Assembly (NCBI GenBank): GCA_046160545.1
Contig: JBJXGS010000252.1
Span: 26,900-90,899, forward strand
DNA: 64,000 bases
Direction: 5' to 3'
From: JAEUOS01 sp046160545
Lineage (GTDB): Bacteria > Pseudomonadota > Gammaproteobacteria > Burkholderiales > JAEUOS01
Shown here one piece after another: positions 52,537-61,542 of the stretch (positions are counted from its first letter, which is position 1; each line of letters opens with the position of its first letter). The notes below the pieces were generated by a model. That model was not told the origin of the DNA and ran no database searches. It saw only the letters and a list, made by a program, of their open reading frames with translations. A program made the translations under genes and the position numbers.

Positions 52537-52857
52537 GTCGCTATTCCCGCACTTGTTCATGCAATTATAGGTGTGCGCCGCAAGGCTGAAAGTGAAAATA
52601 GGTGTCCTCCACCAAATCCGACTTCCAACCAGCTTCGCTCATTACCTATCGTGTAAGCAACAAATATGCCGATGCCAGGGGAAACAAAAATAGTTCCATG
52701 ATAACAATGAGTTAAATTATCTCTGCCATGGCATCCCTGGCCGGGGAATGGTGTACGCAGCATCGACTGTAAAGAATTTCGACGCCAAGTTCGTGTATCG
52801 ACGCCGCTGTCTGGATGGCACACGCCAGCTTGGACCGGGCTCAAATGCCGCCCCGGC
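52537..52857. other. Non-coding gap (321 bases) between prsT copy 2 and the HPr-rel-A unit
   Basis: No gene is supported. Two 17-codon frames exist but lack a ribosome binding site and resemblance to precursor peptides. The portion around 52660-52730 is AT-rich and the likely site of the promoter for the Tat-protein unit. No terminator with a T run follows prsT copy 2 on the minus strand; a GC-rich near-palindrome at about 52830-52860 is not followed by T residues. Confidence 0.5.
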
Positions 52858-55632
52858 TCAAAGCGTACGCATCAGCGCTTCAACTTCCGCACGCCCGTCA
52901 AACTTCTCACCCAGTTTCCCGAGCTCTTCGAGCTCGCGACGCGCATCCGCCTTTTGCCCCGCCTTGATCAGGACACGGGCGTAATTGAGCCTGATTCCGC
53001 TGGCCTGGGGGGCGGCCTTCAATGCCTTGGCAAGCAGGTCGAGACCGCGCTTGACGTCGCCGCCTTCAGCCGCAATAACGCCCAGCGTATCCATGATGGC
53101 CGGCTGGTCGGGCATGAGTCGGTGTGCCTTTTCGGCCGTCGGCAAAGCCTCCGCGCTACCTTGCTTGCCGAGCGCCCATGCGAGGTTGTTGAGGACGATG
53201 GCGTTTTCGGGCTGAATTTCCAGCACCGATCGATAGCTGGTCACCGCCTGCGCATATTCCTTGCGCGCACTGGCTACGTCACCGAGATGCATGCGAAAGG
53301 CGACGTCACGCGGGCGTTCCTTGAGCCAGGCACCGGCGACCTGGGATGCTTCCGCGGTTTTGCCGCCTGTCAGCAGCACCGAATGGAGCTTTACCGCTAT
53401 CTCGGTCGACGGACTCTGCTTGAGCCCGCGCCGCAGTGCGTCCCCGGCCTCCGGCCAGGCGCGGCGTGAGGCATGGATGTCGCCCTCCAGCAGGTATCCC
53501 GCTGCATCACCAGGTTTCTGCTTCTGCAACTGGCGCGCGATCTCCAAGGCGTTTTGCGGCTTTCCCGCCGACAGTTCGATCATCGCCAGGCCGCGCTGCG
53601 CGGCCAGGAGATCCGGACGCAGCTCGATCGCCTTGCGCAGGCTCTGTGCTGCGGCCCCGGAATTCTTGGCAGCCATGTGCACTTCGGCCATGCGCAGATG
53701 CGGATCGGCGGAAGCCGGCATCGCCGCAGCCATCTTGCCGAAAGTGAGCAACGCCTGGTTGTGGTCACCTGCGGCGGCCTGCGCGCGGCCCAGGAGTTCG
53801 AGTGCCTCGGGCCGGTTCGGGAGAGCGGCAACCGCATTCTGCGCAGCCAGCACCGCCTTGTTGGTTTCTTTGGCGCGCAGGTGGAAGCCAACCTGAGCAG
53901 CGCGCGCCTCGAGATCCGCAGGCGCCGCGCTGATCGCCTTGCCAATGAGGTTGGCGACCTCGTCTGCTGGCGCCTTCTGACCTGCCTTGAGTTCTGCCAA
54001 GGCGAGAAAGCCGCGCGCGTTGGTCGGATCGGCCGTGGTCAACTTCTCGAAGCGGGTGATGGCATCCGCCGGCCGCTTGTCCGCGACATCGAGAGCCGCC
54101 AGCGCTGCGGCGGCTTGAAAGTAGCCCGGGCTGATCGACAGGGCGCGCTCGAAACTGGCGCGCGCCCCGGCAGCATCCTTCTTGCCCATCAACGCGCGAC
54201 CGCGCAGATCGTGCGGCAGGGGTTGATCCGGCTGCTTTTTGGCGAGTGCGTCGATGGCCTTGAGCGCGCGGTCGAACTCGCCGCGCCTGAGGCTGGACGC
54301 GATCAAGGCCAGATCCGCGGTCGCCCCGCTATCAGACGACGCTACCTGCTCGAGGTCCGCCATCGCCGCATCGGCGTCGCCACGCCCCATTCTTACCATG
54401 GCAAGCGCCGTGCGCTTGCGGGGGTCTGACGGTTCGGCCTTGGCGGCGCGCGCCAATAGCTCCTCGGCGCGCTTGGGGTCTCCGGACTGCATGTACGCCT
54501 GGCCGGCAACCATCAACAAGCCGGGATCGACGTCCGGCTTTGCCAGCGCCGGCTGCAAAGTCGCGACCGCTTTGGCCGCCTGTCCTTGCGCCAGCTGTGC
54601 GGAGGCAAGCCAGCGGCGCGCAACGGTTGCTTCCGGCGCCACCTGCAAGGCCTTCATCAACGACGCCTCCGCCTGGACGAAGGAGCGCAAGTTCAGATCG
54701 ACGATCCCGGCCTGCACCAGCGCCGCAGGGTTGTTGGGGGTCATCCTCAGGAGTTGCTGGGAAGCCTCCTTGGCAACCTTGAAGTCCTTGCGGAGTATTG
54801 CCAGTTGTGCCTCGAAATAAAGGGTCTGGGGATGCGTTGGCGCCGCCTTCTTCAACGCTTCAAACGCCTTGTGCGCGTCTTCATTCTTGCGCTGGCGCAG
54901 GAGCGCCTGCACCAACGAGACATGACCCGCGACCGAAGCTGGCCTGGCCGCGACAGCCTTGCGATACGCTTCAATGGCCGGATCGACATTGCCTTGCGCG
55001 CCATGCAAGTCCCCTTTGAGCCGCAGGGCATTGGCATCCTGGGGAGTTGACGCAATGACCGAATCCACGATTGAAAGGGCGCCCTCGAAATTGCGATCAG
55101 CCGCGAGGAGACGCGCCTGCAACAACTTTGCGGGAGCATGGTCTGCTTTGGCCGTCAGCGCAGCGACGATGGCCTCGGTCGCTTCACGCCGCTTGCCTCG
55201 GATAAGCTCCGCTGCCGCAATTTGAGTGTTGAACTCGGCGATCGCAGCTGGCGAGACCAATGCAGGGCCATTCGCAAGCTCGACGACCTTGTCGAGCTTG
55301 CCCTGTGCCAAGTAGACCTGGGCAAGAGCTGGCACCAATTGGTCGCCGGTAAACCGCAACTCACGCGCCTTGACAAGTTCGACTTCGGCCCCTGCGAGAT
55401 CGCCCGACTCGAGCAGGGCGCGTCCCAGGAGGTAGCGTGCCTCCGCCAATTCCGGATTCTTTTGCAGCGCGTTCTTCGCTTCGATCGCCGCACTGCGCGC
55501 ATCACCTTTGTCCAGCTTGTCGCGCGCGGACGCGAGCAGCGCATCCGTACCGCCACCACTGCAAGCCACCAACAGCGAGGCGGCCAGAAAGGCAACGGCC
55601 AATGGCAGGCGCTTCGTTCGAATGTCGATCAT
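52858..55632 (-). CDS. prsT: PrsT-type TPR-repeat lipoprotein (copy 2)
   Basis: A 924-residue lipoprotein (lipobox LLVAC, Cys24) with about 20 TPR repeats in tandem, paralogous to 6244-9066 by signal type, length and pattern (for example RALLESGDLAGAEVELVKAREL near the start of the mature protein). It belongs to the PEP-CTERM system TPR family. It could be the copy attached to this part of the locus, with the other serving the ABC-exported glycan; this division is speculative. Start ATG 55632 opens the signal directly. It is transcribed towards the HPr-rel-A genes but separated by 321 bases. Confidence 0.85.
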   Translation of the reverse strand: MIDIRTKRLPLAVAFLAASLLVACSGGGTDALLASARDKLDKGDARSAAIEAKNALQKNPELAEARYLLGRALLESGDLAGAEVELVKARELRFTGDQLVPALAQVYLAQGKLDKVVELANGPALVSPAAIAEFNTQIAAAELIRGKRREATEAIVAALTAKADHAPAKLLQARLLAADRNFEGALSIVDSVIASTPQDANALRLKGDLHGAQGNVDPAIEAYRKAVAARPASVAGHVSLVQALLRQRKNEDAHKAFEALKKAAPTHPQTLYFEAQLAILRKDFKVAKEASQQLLRMTPNNPAALVQAGIVDLNLRSFVQAEASLMKALQVAPEATVARRWLASAQLAQGQAAKAVATLQPALAKPDVDPGLLMVAGQAYMQSGDPKRAEELLARAAKAEPSDPRKRTALAMVRMGRGDADAAMADLEQVASSDSGATADLALIASSLRRGEFDRALKAIDALAKKQPDQPLPHDLRGRALMGKKDAAGARASFERALSISPGYFQAAAALAALDVADKRPADAITRFEKLTTADPTNARGFLALAELKAGQKAPADEVANLIGKAISAAPADLEARAAQVGFHLRAKETNKAVLAAQNAVAALPNRPEALELLGRAQAAAGDHNQALLTFGKMAAAMPASADPHLRMAEVHMAAKNSGAAAQSLRKAIELRPDLLAAQRGLAMIELSAGKPQNALEIARQLQKQKPGDAAGYLLEGDIHASRRAWPEAGDALRRGLKQSPSTEIAVKLHSVLLTGGKTAEASQVAGAWLKERPRDVAFRMHLGDVASARKEYAQAVTSYRSVLEIQPENAIVLNNLAWALGKQGSAEALPTAEKAHRLMPDQPAIMDTLGVIAAEGGDVKRGLDLLAKALKAAPQASGIRLNYARVLIKAGQKADARRELEELGKLGEKFDGRAEVEALMRTL

Positions 55633-55870
55633 TTTTTCAATACCCCAATAAATGGATCATTCAGATCGGCGGAAAAAAGCAACCAATCCCTCGTAGACCA
55701 TGAGTCGCGACACGACGCCCGACCGCAGATTGCAATTATGCGCGGATTGTTCCTTGACAAAGCCTAGAATTGAACCTGATGTGAACCAGCCTGCTCCGCC
55801 GACACATGATGAGCGCGCGGCGTCCCCAGTGGGCACAGTTCTGCGAAGACATCCACCCGACTTCCAATCC

Positions 55871-56458
55871 ATGAACGCTGCGCGCAATCCCCTGGCGATG
55901 CTGCGGCCACTCGTGCGACATTGCACTGTCTGCGGCGCACAAACCAGGCCGCTGGTGCCACCGGGCGATGGTCGCGCCCGCGCGGTTTGCGGCAACTGTG
56001 GCGCAATTCAATACGACAATCCGAAGATCGTGGTCGGTTGCATCGCACGGAGCGGGAGTTCCGTGTTGCTTTGTCGACGTGCCATCGAACCACGCTACGG
56101 GACCTGGACACTGCCCGCGGGGTTCATGGAAAACGGCGAATCCACCGCTGACGGCGCCGCTCGGGAAACCCGTGAGGAAGCTGGCGCGCAGGTGACCGAT
56201 CTCTCACCATACATGCTGATCGACGTTCCCGACGTGAATCAGGTGCACTTGTTCTTCCTGGCACGATTGAATGATACGGGTTTCGAAATTGGCGAAGAGA
56301 GTCTGGAGGCTCGCTTGTTCACCGAGAAGCAGATACCGTGGCCGGAATTGTCCTTCCCGACCGTCATCACCGCGCTGCGACAGTATTTCGTGGATCAGTC
56401 CAGCGGCATCAAAACGTTTCATCATCGCGTCATTTCCCGGAGTGCACGCGGCGGCTGA
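55871..56458 (+). CDS. Nudix hydrolase with N-terminal zinc ribbon
   Basis: A 195-residue protein. The N-terminal zinc ribbon has HCTVCGA and CGNCGAIQYDNPK Cys pairs, followed by the Nudix box GFMENGESTADGAARETREEAG that fits the consensus with the catalytic Glu residues in REEAG and the upstream Gly. This layout matches NudC-like or other zinc-ribbon Nudix hydrolases that act on nucleotide cofactors. ATG 55871 is chosen because the codons upstream are not conserved and the zinc ribbon begins shortly after it. It is divergent from prsT copy 2 with 238 bases between. Confidence 0.85.
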   Translation: MNAARNPLAMLRPLVRHCTVCGAQTRPLVPPGDGRARAVCGNCGAIQYDNPKIVVGCIARSGSSVLLCRRAIEPRYGTWTLPAGFMENGESTADGAARETREEAGAQVTDLSPYMLIDVPDVNQVHLFFLARLNDTGFEIGEESLEARLFTEKQIPWPELSFPTVITALRQYFVDQSSGIKTFHHRVISRSARGG

Positions 56459-56537
56459 ACGCGGCTGACGCAAGGATGACGTAATCTTGCGGATTTGCAT
56501 CGGCGCGCATGACCACGCTCCACAACCAATGCCACTG

Positions 56538-57113
56538 ATGAACATTCTTCGTCGAAAACTGGCTGCAAGCATTGCCCTGGCTACCCCGGTGTCAGCCTGG
56601 CCGCAGACCAACCTGGTCGACAGCGAAGGTCGCCCCGCCGGCGCCATGGAGGCGCCCTATATCACCACGCCTGAGCCGGTGGTGCGCGCCATGCTCGACC
56701 TGGCGCGGGTTGGAAGCGACGACGTCGTCTACGACCTCGGCTGCGGCGACGGCCGCATCGTGATCGCCGCCGCACGCGAGCGCGGCGCACGCGGCGTCGG
56801 CGTGGAGATCGACATCGACCTGGTTGATCGTGCTCGCGTCGCGGCACGCCAGGCCGGCGTTGCCAATCGGGTGCGCATCGAGCGCGGTGACCTCTTCGAG
56901 ATGAGCCTGCGCGATGCCACCGTGGTCATGCTTTATCTTGGCGAGGACCTCAACACGCGGCTCTGGCCCAAGCTGATGCGGGAGTTGCGGCCCGGAGCGC
57001 GGGTCGTCTCGCACCGATTTATCATTCGCGGCGTGCCACCGCAGCGAACACTCAATGTGCATGACGTGCAGTTGCATTTGTGGACCATTCCAATCCAGGG
57101 AGACAAGAAGTGA
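56538..57113 (+). CDS. Exported class I methyltransferase-fold protein
   Basis: A 191-residue protein. A Sec-type signal (NILRRKLAASIALATPVSAWPQ) precedes a class I SAM-binding fold: VVYDLGCGDGRIVIAA (motif I), GVGVEIDIDLVDRA and later RVRIERGDLF. All core SAM-binding motifs are present. Methyltransferases of this group with signal peptides are known in Proteobacteria but SAM is not normally present in the periplasm, so the activity is uncertain. ATG 56538 is preferred to 56529 and 56487. It overlaps the next gene as GTGA, and the pair look like a tandem duplication. Confidence 0.7.
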   Translation: MNILRRKLAASIALATPVSAWPQTNLVDSEGRPAGAMEAPYITTPEPVVRAMLDLARVGSDDVVYDLGCGDGRIVIAAARERGARGVGVEIDIDLVDRARVAARQAGVANRVRIERGDLFEMSLRDATVVMLYLGEDLNTRLWPKLMRELRPGARVVSHRFIIRGVPPQRTLNVHDVQLHLWTIPIQGDKK

Positions 57114-57994
57114 AAATTGCTGTCGCGCTCAGGCGCATTACCCTTTCGTCCGCTACCGCGCTGCTGTTGTGCGCGAGCACTGTCCACGCCCAGTCAAGCA
57201 CTGGCAGCACGAACTTCGAACCAGTCGTAGGCCAGGCCGGCAAGGACGTCATCTGGGTGCCGACGCCGCCCCTTCTGGTCGATCGCATGCTCAAGATGGC
57301 CCAGGTCACCTCGCGCGACACCGTGGTCGATCTCGGCTCGGGTGACGGACGCATCGCGATCGCCGCCGCGCGCGATTTCAACGCTCGAGCCTATGGCCTG
57401 GAGTTCAACCCGGACATGGTCAGTCTGTCGCGCCGTGAATCAGCCAAGGCCGGGGTCGGCAGCCGCGCCACCTTCGAGCAGGCGGATATCTACAAGGCGG
57501 ACTTCTCGTTTGCCACGGTCGTTACGATGTATCTCCTGCCCAACATCAACCTCGACATGCGCCCGATCGTGTTGCGCATGAAGCCGGGCACACGCGTGGT
57601 GTCGCACCAGTTCACCATGGGTGAGTGGTCCCCGGACGACACAGCGGATATGTCTGGACGCAACGCTTACCTGTGGATCGTGCCTGCGCGCGTGGAAGGT
57701 CGCTGGACATTCGACGCGCCGCAGGTCAACTGGACCAAGAATGCTGCCGACGTCTTGAGCATCACCTTGCGCCAGGATTTCCAGAAAATCTCCGGGCACG
57801 CAAGTCCGGGCAACACCACTCTGGGCCTGCGCGCGCCGCTTCTCACCGGCGATCGCTTGCGTTTCGCCTTCGTCGACGACAACGGGCGCATGCGCGAATT
57901 CAATGCGACCGTCAATGGCGACACGATGACGGGGGAAGCACGCGTCGACGGCGAGGCTCCGGTGCGCTTCACGGCGCGCCGGCAGCCGGGTTGA
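57110..57994 (+). CDS. Exported methyltransferase-fold protein with C-terminal beta extension
   Basis: A 294-residue protein from GTG 57110, which overlaps the upstream stop as GTGA and has AGGGAG eight bases before it. A Sec signal (ending near STVHAQSS) precedes a class I fold (VVDLGSGDGRIAIAA, GLEFNPDMVSLSRRE), paralogous to the upstream protein. The last about 100 residues are a beta-rich extension (GRWTFDAPQVNW; LRAPLLTGDRLRFAF) absent from the neighbour. The function is unknown. A role as a periplasmic binding or structural protein, rather than an enzyme, is possible. Confidence 0.7.
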   Translation: MKIAVALRRITLSSATALLLCASTVHAQSSTGSTNFEPVVGQAGKDVIWVPTPPLLVDRMLKMAQVTSRDTVVDLGSGDGRIAIAAARDFNARAYGLEFNPDMVSLSRRESAKAGVGSRATFEQADIYKADFSFATVVTMYLLPNINLDMRPIVLRMKPGTRVVSHQFTMGEWSPDDTADMSGRNAYLWIVPARVEGRWTFDAPQVNWTKNAADVLSITLRQDFQKISGHASPGNTTLGLRAPLLTGDRLRFAFVDDNGRMREFNATVNGDTMTGEARVDGEAPVRFTARRQPG

Positions 57995-58026
57995 GCCATC
58001 TGATCCCCGCGTAAGGCGCCAGGCCC

Positions 58027-59379
58027 ATGAACCAATCAGCATCTCCAGAACGCGTCTTGTCGGTCAAGGACGCCATCATGCTCACCGTCGGTGTCGTCGT
58101 CGGCGCTGGCATTTTCAAGGCACCGTCAATCGTCGCCGGCGCTGCAGGCAACGAGACATTGTTGATCCTGGCGTGGGTGCTGGGTGGAGTCATCTCGCTG
58201 CTCGGGGCGCTGACCTACGCGGAACTCGCCTCGACCTTCCCGAGTGCCGGGGGCGACTATCACTTTGTCAACCTGGCCTACGGACGCCGGCCCGCATTCC
58301 TGTTCGCCTGGGCGCGCGCGACGGTCATCACCACCGGTTCGATCGCACTCCTGGCCTTCGTATTCGGCGACTACGCTTCGCAACTGCTGCCCCTGGGCCC
58401 CTATTCTTCGGCGATCTATGCATGTATCGTCGTGCTGCTTCTGTCCACGATTCACTGGATCAGCACCCGTGCGTCCAGCACAACGCAAAACTGGCTGACC
58501 GGCCTGGAGGTAGCCGGGCTGGTACTGGTGGCAGTCGCCGGCTTCACGGCCACCCCGGTGGCCGACGCGCCGGCACCGGTAATCGCCAGTGGCGGCTTCT
58601 CCGCAGCTGCATTCGGCTTCGCCATGGTCATGGTCCTGCTCACCTTCGGCGGCTGGAACGAGGTGGCGTACGTGTCCTCGGAACTATCCAGCGACAAGCG
58701 CGGCATTGCGCGCGCGCTGATCACCAGCATCGCCGTGGTCACGGTGCTTTATCTGCTGGTCAACCTCGCGTATCTCAATGCCCTGGGCCTCTCTGGCATG
58801 GCCAAATCCAAGGCGGTCGCCGCAGACGTGCTCAAGGCCGGCTACGGTGACTGGGGCTCGCGCCTGATGAGTGTGATCGTCATGATCGCCACGCTGACCT
58901 CGATCAACTCGACCCTGATCGTCGGTGCGCGCTCAAGCTACGCCGCCGGGCGTGACTGGCCGGCCTTGCGCTTCCTCGGCTCCTGGAGCGCGCAGGGAAG
59001 CACGCCGCGCCATGCGCTGGTGGTTCAGGCGGTGCTGGCGCTGGCGCTGATCGGTTTCGGAGCCACCCAGCGCGATGGGTTCACCACGATGGTCGACTAC
59101 ACCTCGCCGGTCTTCTGGACCTTTTTCCTGCTGACCGGGCTGTCGGTGTTTGTGCTGCGCAGCCGCTATCCGGATGTCGAGCGGCCGTTCCGCGTGCCCC
59201 TGTACCCGGTGGTCCCGTTGCTGTTCTGCCTTGCGTGCGCCTACCTGCTCTACTCGAGCCTTGCCTACGTCAAGACAGGCGCGCTGTTCGGCGTAGGCCT
59301 GCTGTTGGTCGGTGGCATTGTGTCGCTGTTCCTCGGCAAGCCGAATCCTCCCGCCCCGGGTGCGGGGCCAACCCCCTAG
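58027..59379 (+). CDS. APC family amino acid permease
   Basis: A 450-residue inner-membrane transporter with 12 hydrophobic segments. The N-terminal segment VGVVVGAGIFKAPS is the APC helix-1 substrate-binding motif (GxG). FGGWNEVAYVSSEL and SLTSINSTLIVGARSSYA match conserved transporter segments, and YPVVPLLFCLACAYL ends the later helices. It probably moves an amino acid or amine; the substrate is unknown. ATG 58027 lies 32 bases after the methyltransferase-fold gene and the gene ends 10 bases before the Rieske gene start. Confidence 0.9.
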   Translation: MNQSASPERVLSVKDAIMLTVGVVVGAGIFKAPSIVAGAAGNETLLILAWVLGGVISLLGALTYAELASTFPSAGGDYHFVNLAYGRRPAFLFAWARATVITTGSIALLAFVFGDYASQLLPLGPYSSAIYACIVVLLLSTIHWISTRASSTTQNWLTGLEVAGLVLVAVAGFTATPVADAPAPVIASGGFSAAAFGFAMVMVLLTFGGWNEVAYVSSELSSDKRGIARALITSIAVVTVLYLLVNLAYLNALGLSGMAKSKAVAADVLKAGYGDWGSRLMSVIVMIATLTSINSTLIVGARSSYAAGRDWPALRFLGSWSAQGSTPRHALVVQAVLALALIGFGATQRDGFTTMVDYTSPVFWTFFLLTGLSVFVLRSRYPDVERPFRVPLYPVVPLLFCLACAYLLYSSLAYVKTGALFGVGLLLVGGIVSLFLGKPNPPAPGAGPTP

Positions 59380-59389
59380 GAGCCACCCC

Positions 59390-60079
59390 GTGGACCGGCG
59401 TGGCTTCGTGCGCGCCTGTGCCGCCGGCGCGGGCTTGCCGCTCGGGCCGGCCCTGACAGGCCCGGTCCGCGCCCGCGACTATGCGCCGGTCAAGCTGCTG
59501 GCCGCTGACGGCGGCCCGCTCAAGGCTGCGTCGCTGGTTGCCAACCGCAACTATCTGTTCTTCTACCCATACCAGGGTACGCCCTGTTTCCTGATCAACA
59601 TGGGCCGTCCCATTGAGCCGGTGGATGTCGCGGGCGAGTCCGGCGCCTATCGCTGGCCAGGAGGTGCGGGACACAGGCGGTCCCTGGTTGCCTATTCGGC
59701 CATTTGTTCGCACCAGCTCACCTACCCGACGCGCGAGATCAGTTTCATCAGCTTTCGCCCGGGCAAGAGCGGCGCCAACCGGCATGCGGACGTGATCCAC
59801 TGCTGCTCGGAGCATTCGCAGTATGACCCCGCCCGAGGCGCGAAAGTTTTAGCGGGCCCGGCGCCCCGCCCTCTGGCAGCCATCCTGCTGCGTCATGATC
59901 CTGCAACCGACGCCTTGACTGCCACCGGCACGTTGGGCAATGACGTATTCGACGAGTTTTTTCGCAAGTACGAAGTGCGCCTCATGATGGATGGTGGCGG
60001 TCGCGCTCGCCAGGCGGTCGCCGATGCGAGCAGGGTCGTAGAGCTCGACAACTACTGTCGCCAGCAGGTGCGCTGCTGA
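59390..60079 (+). CDS. Rieske [2Fe-2S] protein with twin-arginine-like leader
   Basis: A 229-residue protein starting at GTG 59390. An N-terminal DRRGFVRACAAGAGLPLG reads as a weak twin-arginine signal. The Rieske cluster ligands are visible: C-x-H in ICSHQLTYPT and C-x-x-H in HCCSEHSQYDP. The C-terminus is a basic/acidic tail (RKYEVRLMMD). It is an electron-transfer protein, likely periplasmic, but its partner oxygenase or oxidoreductase is not nearby. It precedes aat with six bases between stop and start, suggesting co-transcription. Confidence 0.75.
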   Translation: MDRRGFVRACAAGAGLPLGPALTGPVRARDYAPVKLLAADGGPLKAASLVANRNYLFFYPYQGTPCFLINMGRPIEPVDVAGESGAYRWPGGAGHRRSLVAYSAICSHQLTYPTREISFISFRPGKSGANRHADVIHCCSEHSQYDPARGAKVLAGPAPRPLAAILLRHDPATDALTATGTLGNDVFDEFFRKYEVRLMMDGGGRARQAVADASRVVELDNYCRQQVRC

Positions 60080-60085
60080 AATGAA

Positions 60086-60796
60086 GTGATTCCCTGGCTC
60101 GACGCGCGCACGCCGTTTCCACCGGTCGAAGACGCATTGGCCGAACCAAACGGATTGCTCGCCGCCGGAGCCGACCTTGCGCCACAGCGTTTATTGGCTG
60201 CCTACACCAGGGGAATCTTCCCGTGGTACTCGCGCGGCCAGCCCATCCTGTGGTGGAGCCCTGATCCGCGCATGGTCGTAATGCCCTCCGAGTTCTCGCC
60301 ACGCCGTTCACTTCTCAAGGCCTTGCGCAACCGCAACTACGAGATTCGTTGCGACAGCGCTTTCGAGGCTGTGATGCGCGCCTGCGCGGACACCCCTCGC
60401 GCCGGCCAGGACGGCACCTGGATCACAGACGACATCCTGGCCAGCTACACGCGTCTGCATGCCCTCGGTTACGCCCATTCGGTGGAAACCTGGATCGACG
60501 GTCAACTCGCCGGCGGACTCTACGGTGTCGCGATCGGGCGCGCCTTCTATGGCGAATCGATGTTTGCGCATGCGACCGACGCGTCCAAGATCGCGTTTGC
60601 ACACCTCGCAGCGTTTCTGGCCGAGCGTGCTTGTGGCATCATTGACTGCCAGATGAACACGATCCACCTGCAATCCCTGGGCGCCCGCGAGATCTCGCGC
60701 GCCGACTTCAGCGCCCGCCTCGCGGTCCTGACTGCACAGTCCCCCCTGCAAGGCTGGCGGTCGCTCAAACGCCATTGGCACCCGGTTCGGCCATGA
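60086..60796 (+). CDS. aat: Leucyl/phenylalanyl-tRNA--protein transferase
   Basis: A 236-residue cytoplasmic enzyme of the N-degron pathway that adds Leu or Phe from tRNA to proteins with N-terminal Arg or Lys. It begins MIPWLDARTPFPPVEDAL, followed by LLAAGADLAPQRLLAAYTRG, FPWYSRGQPILWWSPDPR and the core GGLYGVAIGRAFYGESMFA motif. The GTG start at 60086 follows an ATGAA stop-like sequence after the Rieske gene. Its length is normal for the family. It overlaps bpt by ATGA at 60793-60796. Confidence 0.95.
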   Translation: MIPWLDARTPFPPVEDALAEPNGLLAAGADLAPQRLLAAYTRGIFPWYSRGQPILWWSPDPRMVVMPSEFSPRRSLLKALRNRNYEIRCDSAFEAVMRACADTPRAGQDGTWITDDILASYTRLHALGYAHSVETWIDGQLAGGLYGVAIGRAFYGESMFAHATDASKIAFAHLAAFLAERACGIIDCQMNTIHLQSLGAREISRADFSARLAVLTAQSPLQGWRSLKRHWHPVRP

Positions 60797-61542
60797 CCAA
60801 GCTCAACGAACTGCCGTTCTCGGTCCTGCAGTTCTATGCGACCGCGCCATATCCGTGCAGCTACATTCCGGGCAAGCTGGCACGCTCGCAGGTGGCCACG
60901 CCCTCACACCTCATCAACGCCGATGCGTATTCGGAACTGGTGCGCGCGGGCTTCAGGCGCAGCGGAATTTTCACCTATCGCCCGCATTGCGACGGCTGTC
61001 GCGAGTGCGTGCCGGTGCGCGTTCCTGTAGCCGGCTTTGTAGCCAGCCGCACCCAGTCGAAGGTATGGAAGCGCCATGCCGATCTCAAGCCCACTGTGAC
61101 CGGTCTGGGCTATTCGGCCGAGCACTATGCCCTGTACCTGCGCTACCAGGCGAGCCGCCATGCCGGCGGCGGGATGGACCAGGATAGCCGCGACCAGTAT
61201 GCGCACTTCCTGCTGCAAAGCCGCATCAACAGCCGGCTGATCGCCTTCCGATCACCACCTGCGACCGAGGAAGGCCAGGGCGAAGCCCGACTCAAGCTTG
61301 TCTCGATCGTCGACGTACTCAACGATGGCCTGTCTTCGGTATATACATTTTTTGAACCCGAAGACGAACGCGCCAGCTACGGGACCTACAGCATCCTCTG
61401 GCAAATCGAGCAATGCCGGCGCATGGCGCTACCCTACCTGTACCTGGGCTACTGGATCCGCGGCAGCCGCAAAATGGCCTACAAGGCAAATTTCGGTCCG
61501 ATTGAAGGACTGATAGACGGCCACTGGCAACCGGTCGACTAG
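60793..61542 (+). CDS. bpt: Aspartate/glutamate leucyltransferase (Bpt, arginyltransferase-like)
   Basis: A 249-residue enzyme of the N-degron pathway that adds Leu from Leu-tRNA to N-terminal Asp or Glu. It begins LPFSVLQFYATAPYPCSYIP and carries the Cys-containing ITYRPHCDGCRECVPVRV element, given here as its core YRPHCDGCRECVPVR, as well as SSVYTFFEPEDERASYG and LYLGYWIRGSRKMAYKANF. ATG 60793 overlaps the aat stop as ATGA, so the two are translationally coupled. Its stop shares a CTAG with the convergent DUF1223 gene. Confidence 0.93.
   Translation: MTKLNELPFSVLQFYATAPYPCSYIPGKLARSQVATPSHLINADAYSELVRAGFRRSGIFTYRPHCDGCRECVPVRVPVAGFVASRTQSKVWKRHADLKPTVTGLGYSAEHYALYLRYQASRHAGGGMDQDSRDQYAHFLLQSRINSRLIAFRSPPATEEGQGEARLKLVSIVDVLNDGLSSVYTFFEPEDERASYGTYSILWQIEQCRRMALPYLYLGYWIRGSRKMAYKANFGPIEGLIDGHWQPVD

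Noticed and set aside
52557..52844. 95-codon frame on the minus strand as a possible precursor peptide for the PqqD system
   Set aside because: No ribosome binding site, no leader-like or core repeat pattern, and it ends inside the start region of the next gene.
55741..55800. TTGACA at about 55753 as a promoter for the Nudix gene
   Set aside because: The -35 is perfect but no matching -10 lies 16-18 bases downstream.
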